Position numbers and translations under genes: made by a program. A model generated the notes under the pieces. The model was not told the origin of the DNA, searched no databases, and saw only the letters and a program-made list of their open reading frames with translations. This document shows positions 45,901-56,250 of a stretch of DNA of 64,000 nucleotides, in pieces. The stretch lies in assembly GCA_037127315.1 (NCBI GenBank), contig JBBBDQ010000330.1, positions 4,891,501-4,955,500 on the forward strand. Reading direction: 5' to 3'. Numbering within the stretch: position 1 is the first letter of the stretch; every line of letters begins with the position of its first letter. Source of the DNA: Ascarosepion bandense. Taxonomy: Eukaryota; Mollusca; Cephalopoda; Sepiida; Sepiidae.

Positions 45901-46335
45901 CTAAATCTACAATCACTCCTTGCATCATCTAGACTACAAAAATCACCTACTTACCAAGGCTATGTAACACGTAATAAACCTTGATGTCAAGTTTATAAAC
46001 ATATTATCACTGATTATATCTTTACAACATCTGGCATGCTCACAGTAATCAGACTTCCTCCCTTGACTTGAGACTTTACAAATATATTTGCTTTTTGCAA
46101 TAAATACAAAACGGGAAATTATATCACTCAAACAGGTACAGAATTCTGTCTTCAAAAAACTATCAAAGATAGCAACATCAATTTCACTATAGCTGTATAT
46201 TTCAACCACTAGATTGTAGTATTGATAACAAAATATTTAAATGCTAAGAATGCTGGAAGTCAATTAAATATTAACTAGCCAAAAGTTTGACACCATATTT
46301 AAACAAAACTTTAATTGGTAAACACAACAAAATTT
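45901..46335. other. TAF4 intron, nothing recognised
   Basis: AT-rich. An 88-codon minus-strand frame at 45943-46209 has no recognisable similarity. Confidence 0.4.
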
Positions 46336-46369
46336 AGTCATTTGTGTTCAAGCATTGGTGCAGTCAACA

Positions 46370-47110
46370 TCACCCTTTCATCTCTCTAGCATTGCATTAT
46401 TTAAAAACCCAACAAAGACTAAAAAGTTTGAATGTGGCAGAATTGTCAAGCTGCAAAAGCAAGGTCTCTCTCAACATGCAATTGCTGGTGAGATTGGACA
46501 TAGTAAAAGCTTTGGTTGAATCCAGTGACTTGACCCAGAGTTGTGAGTTCAATACTTAGTTACAGCAGAGGTAAACAAAAACTTAAGACTTGAGCTGAAG
46601 GTAGATGACCAATACTGAAACATCTAGAAGAGACATGGCTTGTGAAACTAGAACATTATATCCTGGTGAACGAAATAGTGTAGTTCAAAACTCCAAATAC
46701 CTGAAGAAGGCCAGAGCGTACAATGGCCAAAACATTGTGAATGTAGCAATCAAGATGAGGACAATAGTTTGAAGAATGTAAATAGGGTAAATAATTACAA
46801 TACCTCATTTCAGAAATATAAACAAATAGTAAAATTGCTGCTGCAAGTTTCTTAAAACCTTGAGAGATACAGAACAAGAATTTCAGTCCATGAAAATTTT
46901 GTTGTTATTGAGCAGAAGGATTCAGCTGGTTGTCCATGACACCAACCGATCATCAAACTAGATTAAGACCCTTACAGGCACTGAATGCAGCTCAAGAACA
47001 AAAAGATGGCATGTCTGAGAGAAAGGCTTTAAAAAGGATAAATGTTTTCAAAGACCACACCTCGTTCCACACCACAAAACAGCTCGGTTAAATGAGGAAA
47101 ATGGAAGGTT
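46370..47110 (+). pseudogene. Tc1-like transposase fragment, split by a SINE
   Basis: The N-terminal helix-turn-helix KKFECGRIVKLQKQGLSQHA then IAGEIGHSKS lies at about 46417-46510, matching the E-ERG-IV-L---G-S---IA---G-S-S pattern of Tc1 transposases. A family B SINE follows (about 46510-46800). GRITVHENFVV and a basic stretch with RPHLVPHHKTARLN continue at about 46860-47095 in changing frames. The catalytic domain and terminal repeats were not found. Confidence 0.65.
46510..46800 (+). repeat. tRNA-derived SINE, family B
   Basis: B-box-like TGTGAGTTCAATACTTAG, body, and 3' end with GAAGAAGGCCAGAGCGTACA, AAGATGAGGACAATAGTTTG and AATGTAAATAGGG. Inserted in the Tc1-like fragment. Confidence 0.75.
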
Positions 47111-47614
47111 TTTTTTTTTTCTTACATCTTTTTTGAAGATGTACTCAAGTGGTTGAGTTTAACAATGCAAAAAGTCTTCTTTTTTTTTTGTTTTTCTTTT
47201 TTTTTTTTGCCTTAAGATTTTAGTGTGTGTGTGTGTGTGTGTGTGTTTATAAAACAACATCATTAATAAGGAATATAACTGTAGGGACAAAAATAAATGC
47301 CCACTTCAAGGACTTTGTAATTACATTTAAACTAGAAAACTTATAAAATTGGCTAGCCACTTGTGCAAATTGAAATTAAAGTAGGGAAAAGACCCTGACA
47401 TAACATGGAGTATAATAAAAACAGCCAAGCCTTAAAATGGTGGTAAAATATGTAGACTGTGCCAAGAAGAAAAGTTGACTATTATGTTATTCCCAAACAG
47501 AAATTGATTACTAAATGAAAGAACAGAAATTATGACCAAGTGAAACGATACCAACAAATACCTATTAGGATCATACAATCATGTATGAAAGTATTCTAAG
47601 ACCTTTAAGTAACT
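47111..47614. other. TAF4 intron with T tracts and (TG)n
   Basis: T tracts near 47110 and 47180-47210, (TG)n at 47223-47246; otherwise nothing recognised. Confidence 0.6.
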
Positions 47615-47865
47615 TCTCCTAATTTTGAAAATTGTGCATTTATAAAAGATCTGTGTTACATGAGCATTTAAAAAAAAAAAAAAAATACATTAAAACCAGT
47701 TATTGTAAATCGCCTGAAGACACCAAAAGTAGAAACCTAGGTCAAGAAATAACTCGCTTACAAATGAAAAATATTCAAAAGTTCTACAATGTAATTGTAT
47801 TGAACACTTTTTAATAAAATTGTGTACTGGTCTAATTTAATTATGACCAAAAACTATATATATAA
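47615..47865 (-). repeat. Half copy of the 14.7-kb foldback element
   Basis: Shares with 14980-15130 and the reverse of 14740-14830: CTAATTTTGAAAATTG, CAGTTATTGTAAAT.GCCTGA, AGACACCA, AATAACTC and, at the end, the TAATTTAATTATGACC terminus. Confidence 0.7.
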
Positions 47866-47964
47866 TTTGATAGCTTGGTTTTAGTAAAAGATTAAATATT
47901 CAAGTGAATGGGTCAGTGATTAAAAGCTAAGACAAATAAGACTAAACCACCCTATCCCAATTCT

Positions 47965-48127
47965 TACATAGTAAGAAACCATTCTTCCTTTTCCTGGTAA
48001 CTTGCATACATTTAATATTCAAATAATAATAGATAAAATTTAACTGTTTTTAAACAGTGCTCTATATCAGAGATAGAGCCACTACAACATTGCCTTAAAT
48101 ATTTACAATCTTGGTCTTTGCAAACTT
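47965..48127 (+). repeat. 163-bp duplicated intronic segment, copy 2
   Basis: Second copy, 3796 bp downstream of the first, ending about 195 bp before the TAFH exon. Same length and orientation. Confidence 0.97.
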
Positions 48128-48321
48128 GTGCCACTTTTTTTCTATTTCACAATAAACATTTATGATATATAGAATATTCAATTAGTTTAATTTGCTAATT
48201 GCAAATATTTTTTTAACCAGAGTGAATGAAGTGTGCAAATCTCCAGGTCACTCAACAAACCCTTCTTCTCCACATTTAATTCTGAAATTTAACTTTCACA
48301 CACAAAATCTTTTGCTTTCAG

Positions 48322-48449
48322 GTCAAAACAGCAATATGATTGACAATGTAAGAAAATGCAAGAACTTTATGGCTACTTTGCTGAAGTTGGCTTCTAATCA
48401 GCGGCCAGAGACGATCATGAATGTAAGAGATCTTATACAAGGTCTGATT
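48322..48449 (+). CDS. TAF4: TAF4 internal exon, first half of TAFH (NHR1) domain
   Basis: This 128-bp exon completes the split Gly codon from the preceding exon with its first two bases, then encodes 42 residues in phase 0. The acceptor TTTCAG ends at 48321 and the donor ATT|GTAAGT follows 48449. The peptide includes NVRKCKNFMATLLKLASNQ and ends NVRDLIQGLI. The V-KCKNF, TL-KLAS and NV-LIQ-L positions are diagnostic of the TAFH/NHR1 four-helix domain of TAF4 and the ETO family. In TAF4 this domain binds hydrophobic activator motifs. A near-identical copy of an intronic segment found 3.8 kb upstream lies just before the exon at 47965-48127, see findings. Confidence 0.95.
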
Positions 48450-48657
48450 GTAAGTAAAACTCTTCCTCTATTCCATGCTTTTTTATTTATTTATTTTTTT
48501 TTATTATCCAAGGATTATTTAGGGTGTTGAGTATGATCTTGAAACCCTGTTTACGCTAATTATGCTCTCATTATGATTGAGCTCTCTGGAGAAGAAAATT
48601 TTGAAAACAGATTCCACTTCTGCTGTATGCGTGACTCTTCAGAAATGAATCAAGTTC

Positions 48658-48861
48658 TCTCGGTGACTGGTATGTGTATACACTGCTTATATACAACACG
48701 TTAAAATTTCCCTTCTCTGATTCCATATGTCGACGGCTTAGGGAGTAGTGACTCCGACTGACACCAAATTGGTCGAGTTTCGTTCCCGGCCAGAAGCAAG
48801 TGGATGCGTCTAGCCACACTTATGAGCTGTGATACAGCGAAACAGGCTTGTATGTGGATGA

Positions 48862-48866
<5 letters not shown>
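48658..48866 (+). repeat. tRNA-derived SINE, family C
   Basis: CTGGTATGTGTATACACTG at the start, A-box-like CGGCTTAGGG, B-box-like GAGTTTCGTTCCCGG, and the GAGCTGTGATACAGCGAAAC end leading into (TA)n. Collinear with 14474-14680. It lies 208 bp after the TAFH exon. Confidence 0.8.

Positions 48867-48900
<34 letters not shown>
48863..48900. repeat. (TA)n microsatellite
   Basis: About 18 TA units at the 3' end of the family C SINE. Confidence 0.95.
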
Positions 48901-48903
<3 letters not shown>

Positions 48904-51129
48904 TATAATTGGGCCTCACTTTGGAATTAATAAAATAATATATATAAAATCCTGTAATACTTGTTACAGTTAGTCTATGAAGTTTGTTTCTGAAATTTTT
49001 ATTATATTTGTAAATAAAGACAAATGGTAAACATAATGAAATCGGGTTTTTATAGAAACAATGAAATACATTTTATTTAAGCATTTTTTCCTTCTTTAAA
49101 GTCACATCAGGTTATTTTTTAAAAATTGAAAAATCAGGCATTTAATAGTATTAAAGTTTTCCTTTACACACACACACACACACACAGTGTGTGTATGCAT
49201 GTATACACAGGCAGGCACCTAAATACATCCATGAAAAAAAAAAACTTGCACCAATGAAAGTGCATATATTAAACCCCCCCCCCCCCCAAAGTATAAACAG
49301 TCTTTTGCTGATACCCCTTGACAAGCGAATGAAGTGATTCCTAGTGGGTCCATCTGCAAAACTCTGGAATCAGGATGCAGAAATAATTATTTTAATGACA
49401 AAAGAAATTAGGGTACTGATTTTTTCTTAGGGCTGAGAACTTTTCAGCAATGCTGTTCTTGGACAAAGATTATATTGCAAAAATAATAGTGGGACAGAGG
49501 TACTATGAATTAGTATTCAATGTGTCTTTAATCTCTGGTTGTTCCTCACTCCAACCAAAATCCTTAAGAATTTTTAGAGCTGATAAATTGCATATACTTG
49601 GACAATTTAAGATGCATACAGTGGTATTTTCAAATGGTTTTGTAATCTTTCTGAGGTCATCTTGTCATCGAATTAATTCGAAAAGTACTTAGTAAATTAA
49701 AATATATACAGTATTTTCACAATTTTCTGGTATTCAATTAACTTAGCATGAAATTAAAACAAAAATTGAAATCTGAAAATTTCTTTAATTATCTGAACTA
49801 AAATCATTCTAATATTTTATCTTGGACAAACATTTGAAGAATTTAGAATACCATACACAACATTGAAAATTTCATTTTTAAATACTGAAGTAATGATTGT
49901 TTGACAAATATTTAAGTTGGTTGTTCTTTCAGCCAGAACCTCTCTTTACAAATCCAAGTTTCAGTAGTTAACAGCAAAAATACAAAGCCATCCAGAAACA
50001 GGAGGAAAAAATAAAACTGTTTTCATAAAAGATAAACTGGACAAAACCATAACCCATTAGCACTCAACCCACTCAATCTACCTCATGTATACTCTATCAT
50101 AATATATCATAACAGCATCACAAATAACACTGAAAGTCACAAAACAGCAAGACTTTGACCACTGATATTTACGGGTCTGTTTTGAGTATGTTGAATGCTA
50201 AAGGGTTAAATAAAGCATTTTGGAATGTTGAGATAAATGTAAAATGTCTTTCAGAAATTAACTTTTTCTTCATGCTTTTTTTATGAGATAGGTTTTCAAT
50301 TATTCAATTTTTTTTTAATTATCTAAATATATTTTTCCAACCCCTGTTCCTAGGTTACTAGATAATCATTGAGCAAGTACTGTTTCGTTTTTAGATTGAA
50401 AATGTGATTAAATTAATTTATTTGCATTTACTATGTTTCTATTAATCGCTGTACTTGAGACATAATTGGTGTATAAGGGAATCAAAACTTATTATTGCAG
50501 GATAATCTGGCCAAAGGATTTATCAGACTGACATGACACTTGAGCCATAAGAATTGTTACTTCAGAGTTAGATCTTAATTTTCAATTCAAGTTACCAACT
50601 ATTATGTCTGAAAATTAATATAAATGAAGAAAATATTTATTTCATTATGTAAATTTTAATTTCTCTTTCTCCTATCAGCCCTTTTCAATTGCTAAATCCC
50701 AAAAGGCAATGTTGAAAAATCTTTAAAAAAAAGAAAAAAAAACTCCAAATAACATAATTTCTCTCTCAAATGATAAAAATTTGGCCTCTTTGGTACTGCT
50801 GGTAATGATATGATTTTGGAAAACTACAATTTTTACAATGTTAATTTCAAAATATGTTTGTAGATTCCCTTCCCTCAAAGAAAACGTTTTAGATTCTCCC
50901 CCCTCCCCGTCGCTAAAAATTTTTTTCCAGTGTGTCTAGTTATTCATATAACAAGTGTTCGCAACACTGTATTAAAAAACATTGTTACTCAATTGCATGC
51001 ACATTCATGCACTCCTGAACTATCAGTATTTGAAACTTGGCTGCTACCAACTTTAAAGGGACAATGACAAAGTTACTCTTTTTCTTTGTATGCATTTGAT
51101 TTTAAGTTTTGAATGTTTTTAAATTTCAG
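48901..51129. other. TAF4 intron, nothing recognised
   Basis: AT-rich. (AC)n at about 49167-49187, a C tract at 49275-49288. Frames up to 80 codons (49450-49692) show no similarity. Confidence 0.55.
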
Positions 51130-51219
51130 GATGGGAAAGTGGATCCCGAAAGTTTCACAGAGAAGCTACAGATAGAATTACAGTCGTCTCCACAACCTTA
51201 TTTGGTTCCATTTCTCAAA
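51130..51219 (+). CDS. TAF4: TAF4 internal exon, second part of TAFH domain
   Basis: This 90-bp, 30-codon exon is phase 0 on both sides. The acceptor TTTCAG ends at 51129 and the donor AAA|GTAAGT follows 51219. It encodes DGKVDPESFTEKLQIELQ followed by SSPQPYLVPFLK. The acidic DGK-D-E-F start and the SSPQPYLVPFLK end match the third and fourth helices of TAF4 TAFH very closely and are essentially diagnostic. Joined to the previous exon they give LIQGLI-DGKV without a gap. Because exon length is a multiple of three, skipping it would keep frame but break the TAFH fold. That is a possible regulated isoform, though nothing in the sequence shows that it happens. Confidence 0.95.
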
Positions 51220-51592
51220 GTAAGTATTCACTGGTTTCTAATAACTCTTACAAGCCAACAGTGCAGACATAAGAATCATCACTACACAGCGCCAGTCAGT
51301 TTCACATCACAATGCACTCATCAGCCCAATTGCCACAATATATGTTTGAGTTACTGGGGGATTAAGACAAGTGGGTGGAGAGGTAGAAACAAGCCCCTTT
51401 TGCTTATTTACATATTTATTATTCATTTATAAATATATGAGAAAATGAAATAATAAATATGAGTAAACTGGAGGTCGTACTTATAAGCAATTCTCAGCAT
51501 TAAATAAAAAAAACAAAAGATCCGGTAAGGACTACTTTATTTTATTTCACTCCCCCCCCCCCCAAAAAAAACTTCTGTTAACCACACCCAAT

Positions 51593-51625
<33 letters not shown>

Positions 51626-52029
51626 GGTATTTGGGCAGCAAGTTTTATTGAAAGCAACTGACAAGGTATTGTCGTTAAATTTCTTTTTATTTCATTTTTC
51701 ATGTTTTCTTACAATTTTTCTTCTTGAAATCCTGTATACACAGGAAGAGGGAACAGAACACAACAAACATTGGTTATAATTCTACATTGGGAAAGGCTGA
51801 AGATAAAAAGACACTTAATTTAGTTTTGGGTGTCCAATCATAATCTAAGGTTTTCAGCATTTCTCACTATAGAATTGCAACTGGTTTTGTTGTATTATGT
51901 TACCCCTCCCACTTCATATACATAATGTCATAGCTCAAAACATGAGTCTAAGGAAATCAATTCAAAAGCCAAAAAGCATGACGTGAGTTTTTATCCATTT
52001 TGTTATTCAATTATCTGCTATTAGTCTGA
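51220..52029. other. TAF4 intron with (AC)n and C tract
   Basis: C tract at 51551-51564, (AC)n at 51594-51622, otherwise nothing recognised. Confidence 0.6.
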
Positions 52030-52258
52030 TATATGGAAATATATTGTCCAGTTTACATTCCTCCCCAGCCTTTCAAACAGGAGTAAAGGTTTATCCCTTG
52101 TTTCCTGTTTGGGATTGGGTTTCCACTTTCTTAAGTCTACTTCAACCTTATATATCTAAAACTTGTCTCTTCTTACATTAATATAATTCTACACAGTGAT
52201 CCTCTACTTTGGTTGGCTCTTGGTCTTTGTATTGAGTGAACATTAGTAAAAAAAAAAA
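52030..52258 (+). repeat. LINE 3' tail
   Basis: Contains CTTGTTTCCTGTTTGGGATT, then TTTGGTTGGCTCTTGG and an A tract at about 52248-52258, resembling the ends at 22.4 and 43.3 kb. Ends 108 bp before a TAF4 exon. Confidence 0.6.
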
Positions 52259-52366
52259 ACACTATAATGATATTTAAAAGGTGAAAGTTTAAAGTTTTTC
52301 TTTTTATTTCTACTTGTCTGTCACCTTTTCCACCTTTTTTGACTCTTTTAATAATCCTTTTTACAG

Positions 52367-52687
52367 AAAAGTTTACCCCTCTTAAGACAGTCGCTATACC
52401 TGAACAAGATGTCCATTGAAGGTGTTCGGCCACCGCCTCATGAGGTGCTACGCCAGCAGACGGTATCCCCTATACCCACAACAACCACTGTAACCTCCAC
52501 TCGGCAAACTATCCAAAACCAAACTCAAAACAGAATCACTCCTCTGCCTGTAACAACTACCAACCTGGCAGGTCAGCCACAGGTGCATAGTGTTGTGTCA
52601 AGTACACATCTGCATCAACCAACGCAGGTCAGCATCTCCTGCAACAGCACTATGCATCCCAGGAACATGAAAATAAATCAACCGAAG
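52367..52687 (+). CDS. TAF4: TAF4 internal exon, end of TAFH and second Thr/Gln-rich linker
   Basis: This 321-bp, 107-codon exon is phase 0 on both sides. The acceptor TTTTTACAG ends at 52366. The first residues KSLPLLRQSLYLNK complete the conserved basic end of TAFH. They are followed by about 90 low-complexity residues rich in Thr, Pro, Gln, Asn and Ser. I place the donor at AAG|GTATTT after 52687. An alternative donor CAG|GTCAGC after 52627 is also in phase 0 and would shorten the exon by 20 codons; neither is a strong consensus. Both splice in frame to the exon at 62978. The Met at 52409 opens a frame by chance and is not a start, since conserved TAFH residues precede it. Confidence 0.9.
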
Positions 52688-52794
52688 GTATTTACCCCAC
52701 TTTCCTTCATTTTCTTTAACATTTTTTTTTTTGCCTTGCCTTTATACCTTTTTATTTACAGCAACTTTTCTTATCTAAACTTATTTATCAATGA

Positions 52795-53069
52795 AACTCT
52801 GTGTGTGTGTGTGTATCCGTTACCTATAGACTCAAAAACGGCTGAACCAATTTTCTTGAAAATTTACACAGTTGTACTATAAGCGTCTGTGAGTGTTCTT
52901 AGCTAGGTTTTGTGTCGAGGTACCCCCAATAAATATTGATAATCGAAAAAATTGGGTTATAAGAGTGGTCCAATTTTAATCAAATTTGATACACTCATAG
53001 ACAATGACATAAGAAACGATATTCAGAAGTTTCAAGGTTGCAGTTCTTACAATAGTGCAGAAAATCGAT

Positions 53070-53101
<32 letters not shown>

Positions 53102-53283
53102 GCAAGATGTTTGTGTGTGTGTCTGTTTATCTGTCTGTATGTCCTTTATATAAATCCACAATTTTTATCCGATTCTCACCAAACTTCACACAAATATTCT
53201 TTAGGCAGAGTCTGAGCTCCAAGACCATGGATTAGTTTTAAAGCTTTCATTACACCTGAGCAACGCCGGGCTATACTGCTAGT
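52795..53283 (+). mobile_element. Helitron-like non-autonomous element(s)
   Basis: Ends CAACGCCGGGCTATACTGCTAGT at 53283 followed by T, a Helitron CTAGT terminus. A 5'-type start with (TA)n then AAAAGGCAAGATGTTTGTGT lies at 53069-53110, giving an inner unit of about 215 bp. The upstream part (52795-53068) begins GT-rich and reads AAAACGGCTGAACCAATTTT, which looks like a second, truncated Helitron 5' region. No coding. Confidence 0.65.
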
Positions 53284-53515
53284 TTATTATGAACTCAAGC
53301 GAAATATGGTAAACTTTCTTGTCATTCTTGAGTTGAAAACTTAGTCAAGCTGTTCTGTTTTAACTGTGCATAAGATTTGATTATAACATTGAAGTCTTGT
53401 GTGCAGAAACAAACATCTACAGAGAACTGAACGTAGTATGCCACAAGGTCTCCAAATGACCTGCTCAGGTTTTGAATTCAGAATTGTCCTCCTTGTATAT
53501 TTATTACTAAACCAA
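53284..53515. other. TAF4 intron, nothing recognised
   Basis: No feature seen. Confidence 0.4.
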
Positions 53516-53519
53516 GACT

Positions 53520-53660
53520 AAAGAGCCTGGTGTCATGCTATTTAATCTATAGCTGGAGGGAGAAGAGATGGATTTATACCTTTTTCAAGAGGGTTTGTAC
53601 ATAAGTAACTGTAAGAAACTCTATTGAAATTGGAACTAGGTTCTCAATTCCTCATTCTCT
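53520..53660 (-). repeat. Family A SINE fragment
   Basis: Has TATTTAATCTATAGCTGGAG, GAAGAGATGGATTTATACC, GTACATAAGTAACTG and AACTCTATTGAAATTGGAAC, the family A body in reverse orientation. Confidence 0.65.
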
Positions 53661-53831
53661 CCATTACATCACCTCCTTGCGCACATACACTAAGCCAACC
53701 CCCCCCACACACACGCAACCTTTGGATTTCAAAGAATCGCCTAAAATTTGAAGGTTGCTTTGGATTTTTCAAAGCTAATTTACTAGCTCTTTTCAAGCCA
53801 GACAAACTTTCTCCTCCTGAAGGAATATCAT

Positions 53832-54175
53832 ATATTCAATAACAAATCTAAACTATTAATGTGTAAAGTTTGCTTAAAATTTTAGTTCTTTTTGCCTAAT
53901 CTATTGTGTTGACTAATGGTAATCTTAGGGCTGGTAGATTTTCAATTTCAAGTAATTAGTATGTCAGGCACTAATGGGTTAAATAGCTTTATTATATATT
54001 CAGTAACAAAGCTAAACTATTACTGCTTAAATTTTCCTTAAAGTTTTAGCTCTTTTTGCTTAATCTACGTTGCTGCCTCATGGTAATCATAGGGGTGGCA
54101 GATTCAAAATTTTAGATAACCCTCTCACAAATGTGGACTAAATGTGCACTAAATGGGTTAAATAGCTTATTATTT
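53832..54175. repeat. Two-unit tandem duplication, period about 165 bp
   Basis: ATATTCAATAACAAATCTAA at 53832 and ATATTCAGTAACAAAGCTAA at 53997 begin units. Both contain CTCTTTTTGC/CTTTTTGCC..TAATCTA, ATGGTAATC.TAGGG and ACTAATGGGTTAAATAGCTT-like ends. About 85 percent alike by eye. No coding. Confidence 0.8.
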
Positions 54176-54589
54176 TAGCTTAGTAGGAGTTAAATTTAGT
54201 ACCTATAGTGTGTGTCAAAACCAGAGACAAAACATTAGAAAGTATTAAGAGAAAGATTCTGTCTTAATAGTGATAAACTTTGCAAAATTGTTTCTGGAAA
54301 CATAACCAAAAATGTTGGAGGTGGAGAGGGACAAGGATTTTCATTTAATTACAAAAAATAAAACCCTTATATCTTCCAGTGAACACAGTTCATGTTTGAT
54401 AATGTTTGTGTGTACATGTGCAGTAACCCCACTGGGAGCATTGAACCCTTCAGCCTTTATTGAGGTGTCCAGGTAGGAGGAAAACTCTGTATTACTTGCT
54501 AAACTTGATGGGCATCTAATGATGTGGACTGGTTTATCTTTTTGGTTACATGCTGTTCTTCAGTATTTGTTTGATATACCCCAGTGATC

Positions 54590-54690
54590 ATAATAAAGGG
54601 TTCAGTTTGAAGAAGGTCAAAGTGTACAACAGCCGAGACATCGTAAACATGGCAGTAAAGATGAGGACAATAGTTCGAACAATGTAAATA
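54590..54690 (+). repeat. Family B SINE 3' end
   Basis: GAAGAAGGTCAAAGTGTACA then AAAGATGAGGACAATAGTTC and AATGTAAATAGT, matching 46715-46790. The head is missing. Confidence 0.7.
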
Positions 54691-54869
54691 GTATGCTGTT
54701 CTTGTTCAGCAAGTGTGATTGGTCGAGTGCAACATTTTCTCTCACTTCAAAAATTTCATGTACGAGCATCACTTGATATCGTAATATGTTTTATTATAAC
54801 CTTTCCTTACACTGCCTACACTTGATAGTGTAACTAAGTTTAGCAGTCCAGTCCTCAGTTTTTAAGATG

Positions 54870-56250
54870 GCATGTTAACCACAGGGCTGACCCTTTGCTG
54901 GTCAATACTGACACTGGTGCAAGCTGGCTATTGGCCAATGGCTGCTTCAATCCACACCCACTCTGCTCACATTGTGTTCTTGATCTCAATACAGTGAAAG
55001 ATCAAATCTAGTATTAGTAAAAGTTCTGGGTCAAGTTGTGATGGAAGCTATATTAAGAGAAGAAATATCTTCACAAACGAAAAATAAAAATGAAAGATTT
55101 GTTGGGTTGATCTTTACTTTGTTTACGTAGTTCTTGGTACAATAAAAATTAACCCTTCCTGCATCAATCTCTACAGTGACACTGGGCCTTGTCAAAAATT
55201 CTGGTAGAGCTGGGTTCAAAATTCTTTAAATTCATGTCTAGTGGCAGCTAACGTGGATTCCAGAGACACTAATGCAGGAATTCATCATGCAAATCCTCAA
55301 GCTCCCAAAGCTACATGCTTATATGCATTTCATGGGGCCGACAGGTTCCAGGGATTCAGTGATTCCCAAATGTTCGCATTAATCCTAACAAGAGTTTTTT
55401 GTTCCTTATTTCTGCTTTCTTAATCAACTTTCCAAATTTGAAAAATTATCCACCTTCTCCAGGTGTAGTCAAAGGGATCATTCCCACCCCCACCCCCCTC
55501 ACACACACACACACACCTCAACTCCAACTTCACTTTACATTTTGTACTATCACTCCCTACAGGTGGTACTAAAGTCTCCTTCTTCCTCCTACCCTTTTAG
55601 TATTCAACCTCAGCATGTTTCCCAAGGCAGGTATAACTGTCTTTGTGACAAATCTAAATTTTAAAGTTTTATTTTAGTCTTTAATTTTAATTATCTTGAT
55701 TTCTTTCTATTTCCTTTGACTTATCTCTTTCCAGTGAGAATATAAATCAGACCACTCTCTTACCCATCAACGACTTGGCTTTTCGTAACTTCCATCTTAT
55801 TGTACATTTGACACTTAAGAAGAGTTCATTCTTCATTTAAATTTTTTAATTCTTGCACACCAGTGACAGGACTTGTTTTCATGACTTCCATCTTATCATA
55901 CATTCAACTCTTAAAAAGGGGTCTGTTCTCATCTAACCCTCATTAAAATTGCACAATTTGTTTTCTTCAGTGAAAATACAATCCAGACTTATTTCTGTCC
56001 TTGTCAATATTTGTTTTCTTAAAATCTCAAGGAAGAGATAAAACTATTTCTCAATTTGTTTCTCTGCATTCCAGATCCTCAATAGATAGAAAAAAATAGT
56101 CTTGGTGCATCATCCCAGTTTGTAAGGATGAGAAAATCCAGACGGCCTTCTTCACTTCCTTTCACCAGGAAAATGTCTTTCGTTCTCTATTTTCCAGCTT
56201 GTACTTCATATTAGGCTTAACCGTTTCACGACCTTAGTGTCACATCACTC
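54870..56250 (+). repeat. Interspersed repeat F, copy 2
   Basis: Collinear with 22620-23760, including CTCTGCTCACATTGTG, AGCTATATTAAGAGAAGAAA and AATTCATCATGCAAATCCTC, plus an (AC)n stretch at 55499-55516. The 3' part repeats a CCAGTGA.AATATAAA..AGACC module several times in both copies. Confidence 0.7.

Noticed and set aside
52409..52411. Met at 52409 as start of a separate 157-codon gene
   Set aside because: In-frame conserved TAFH residues lie upstream in the same exon, so it is an internal Met.
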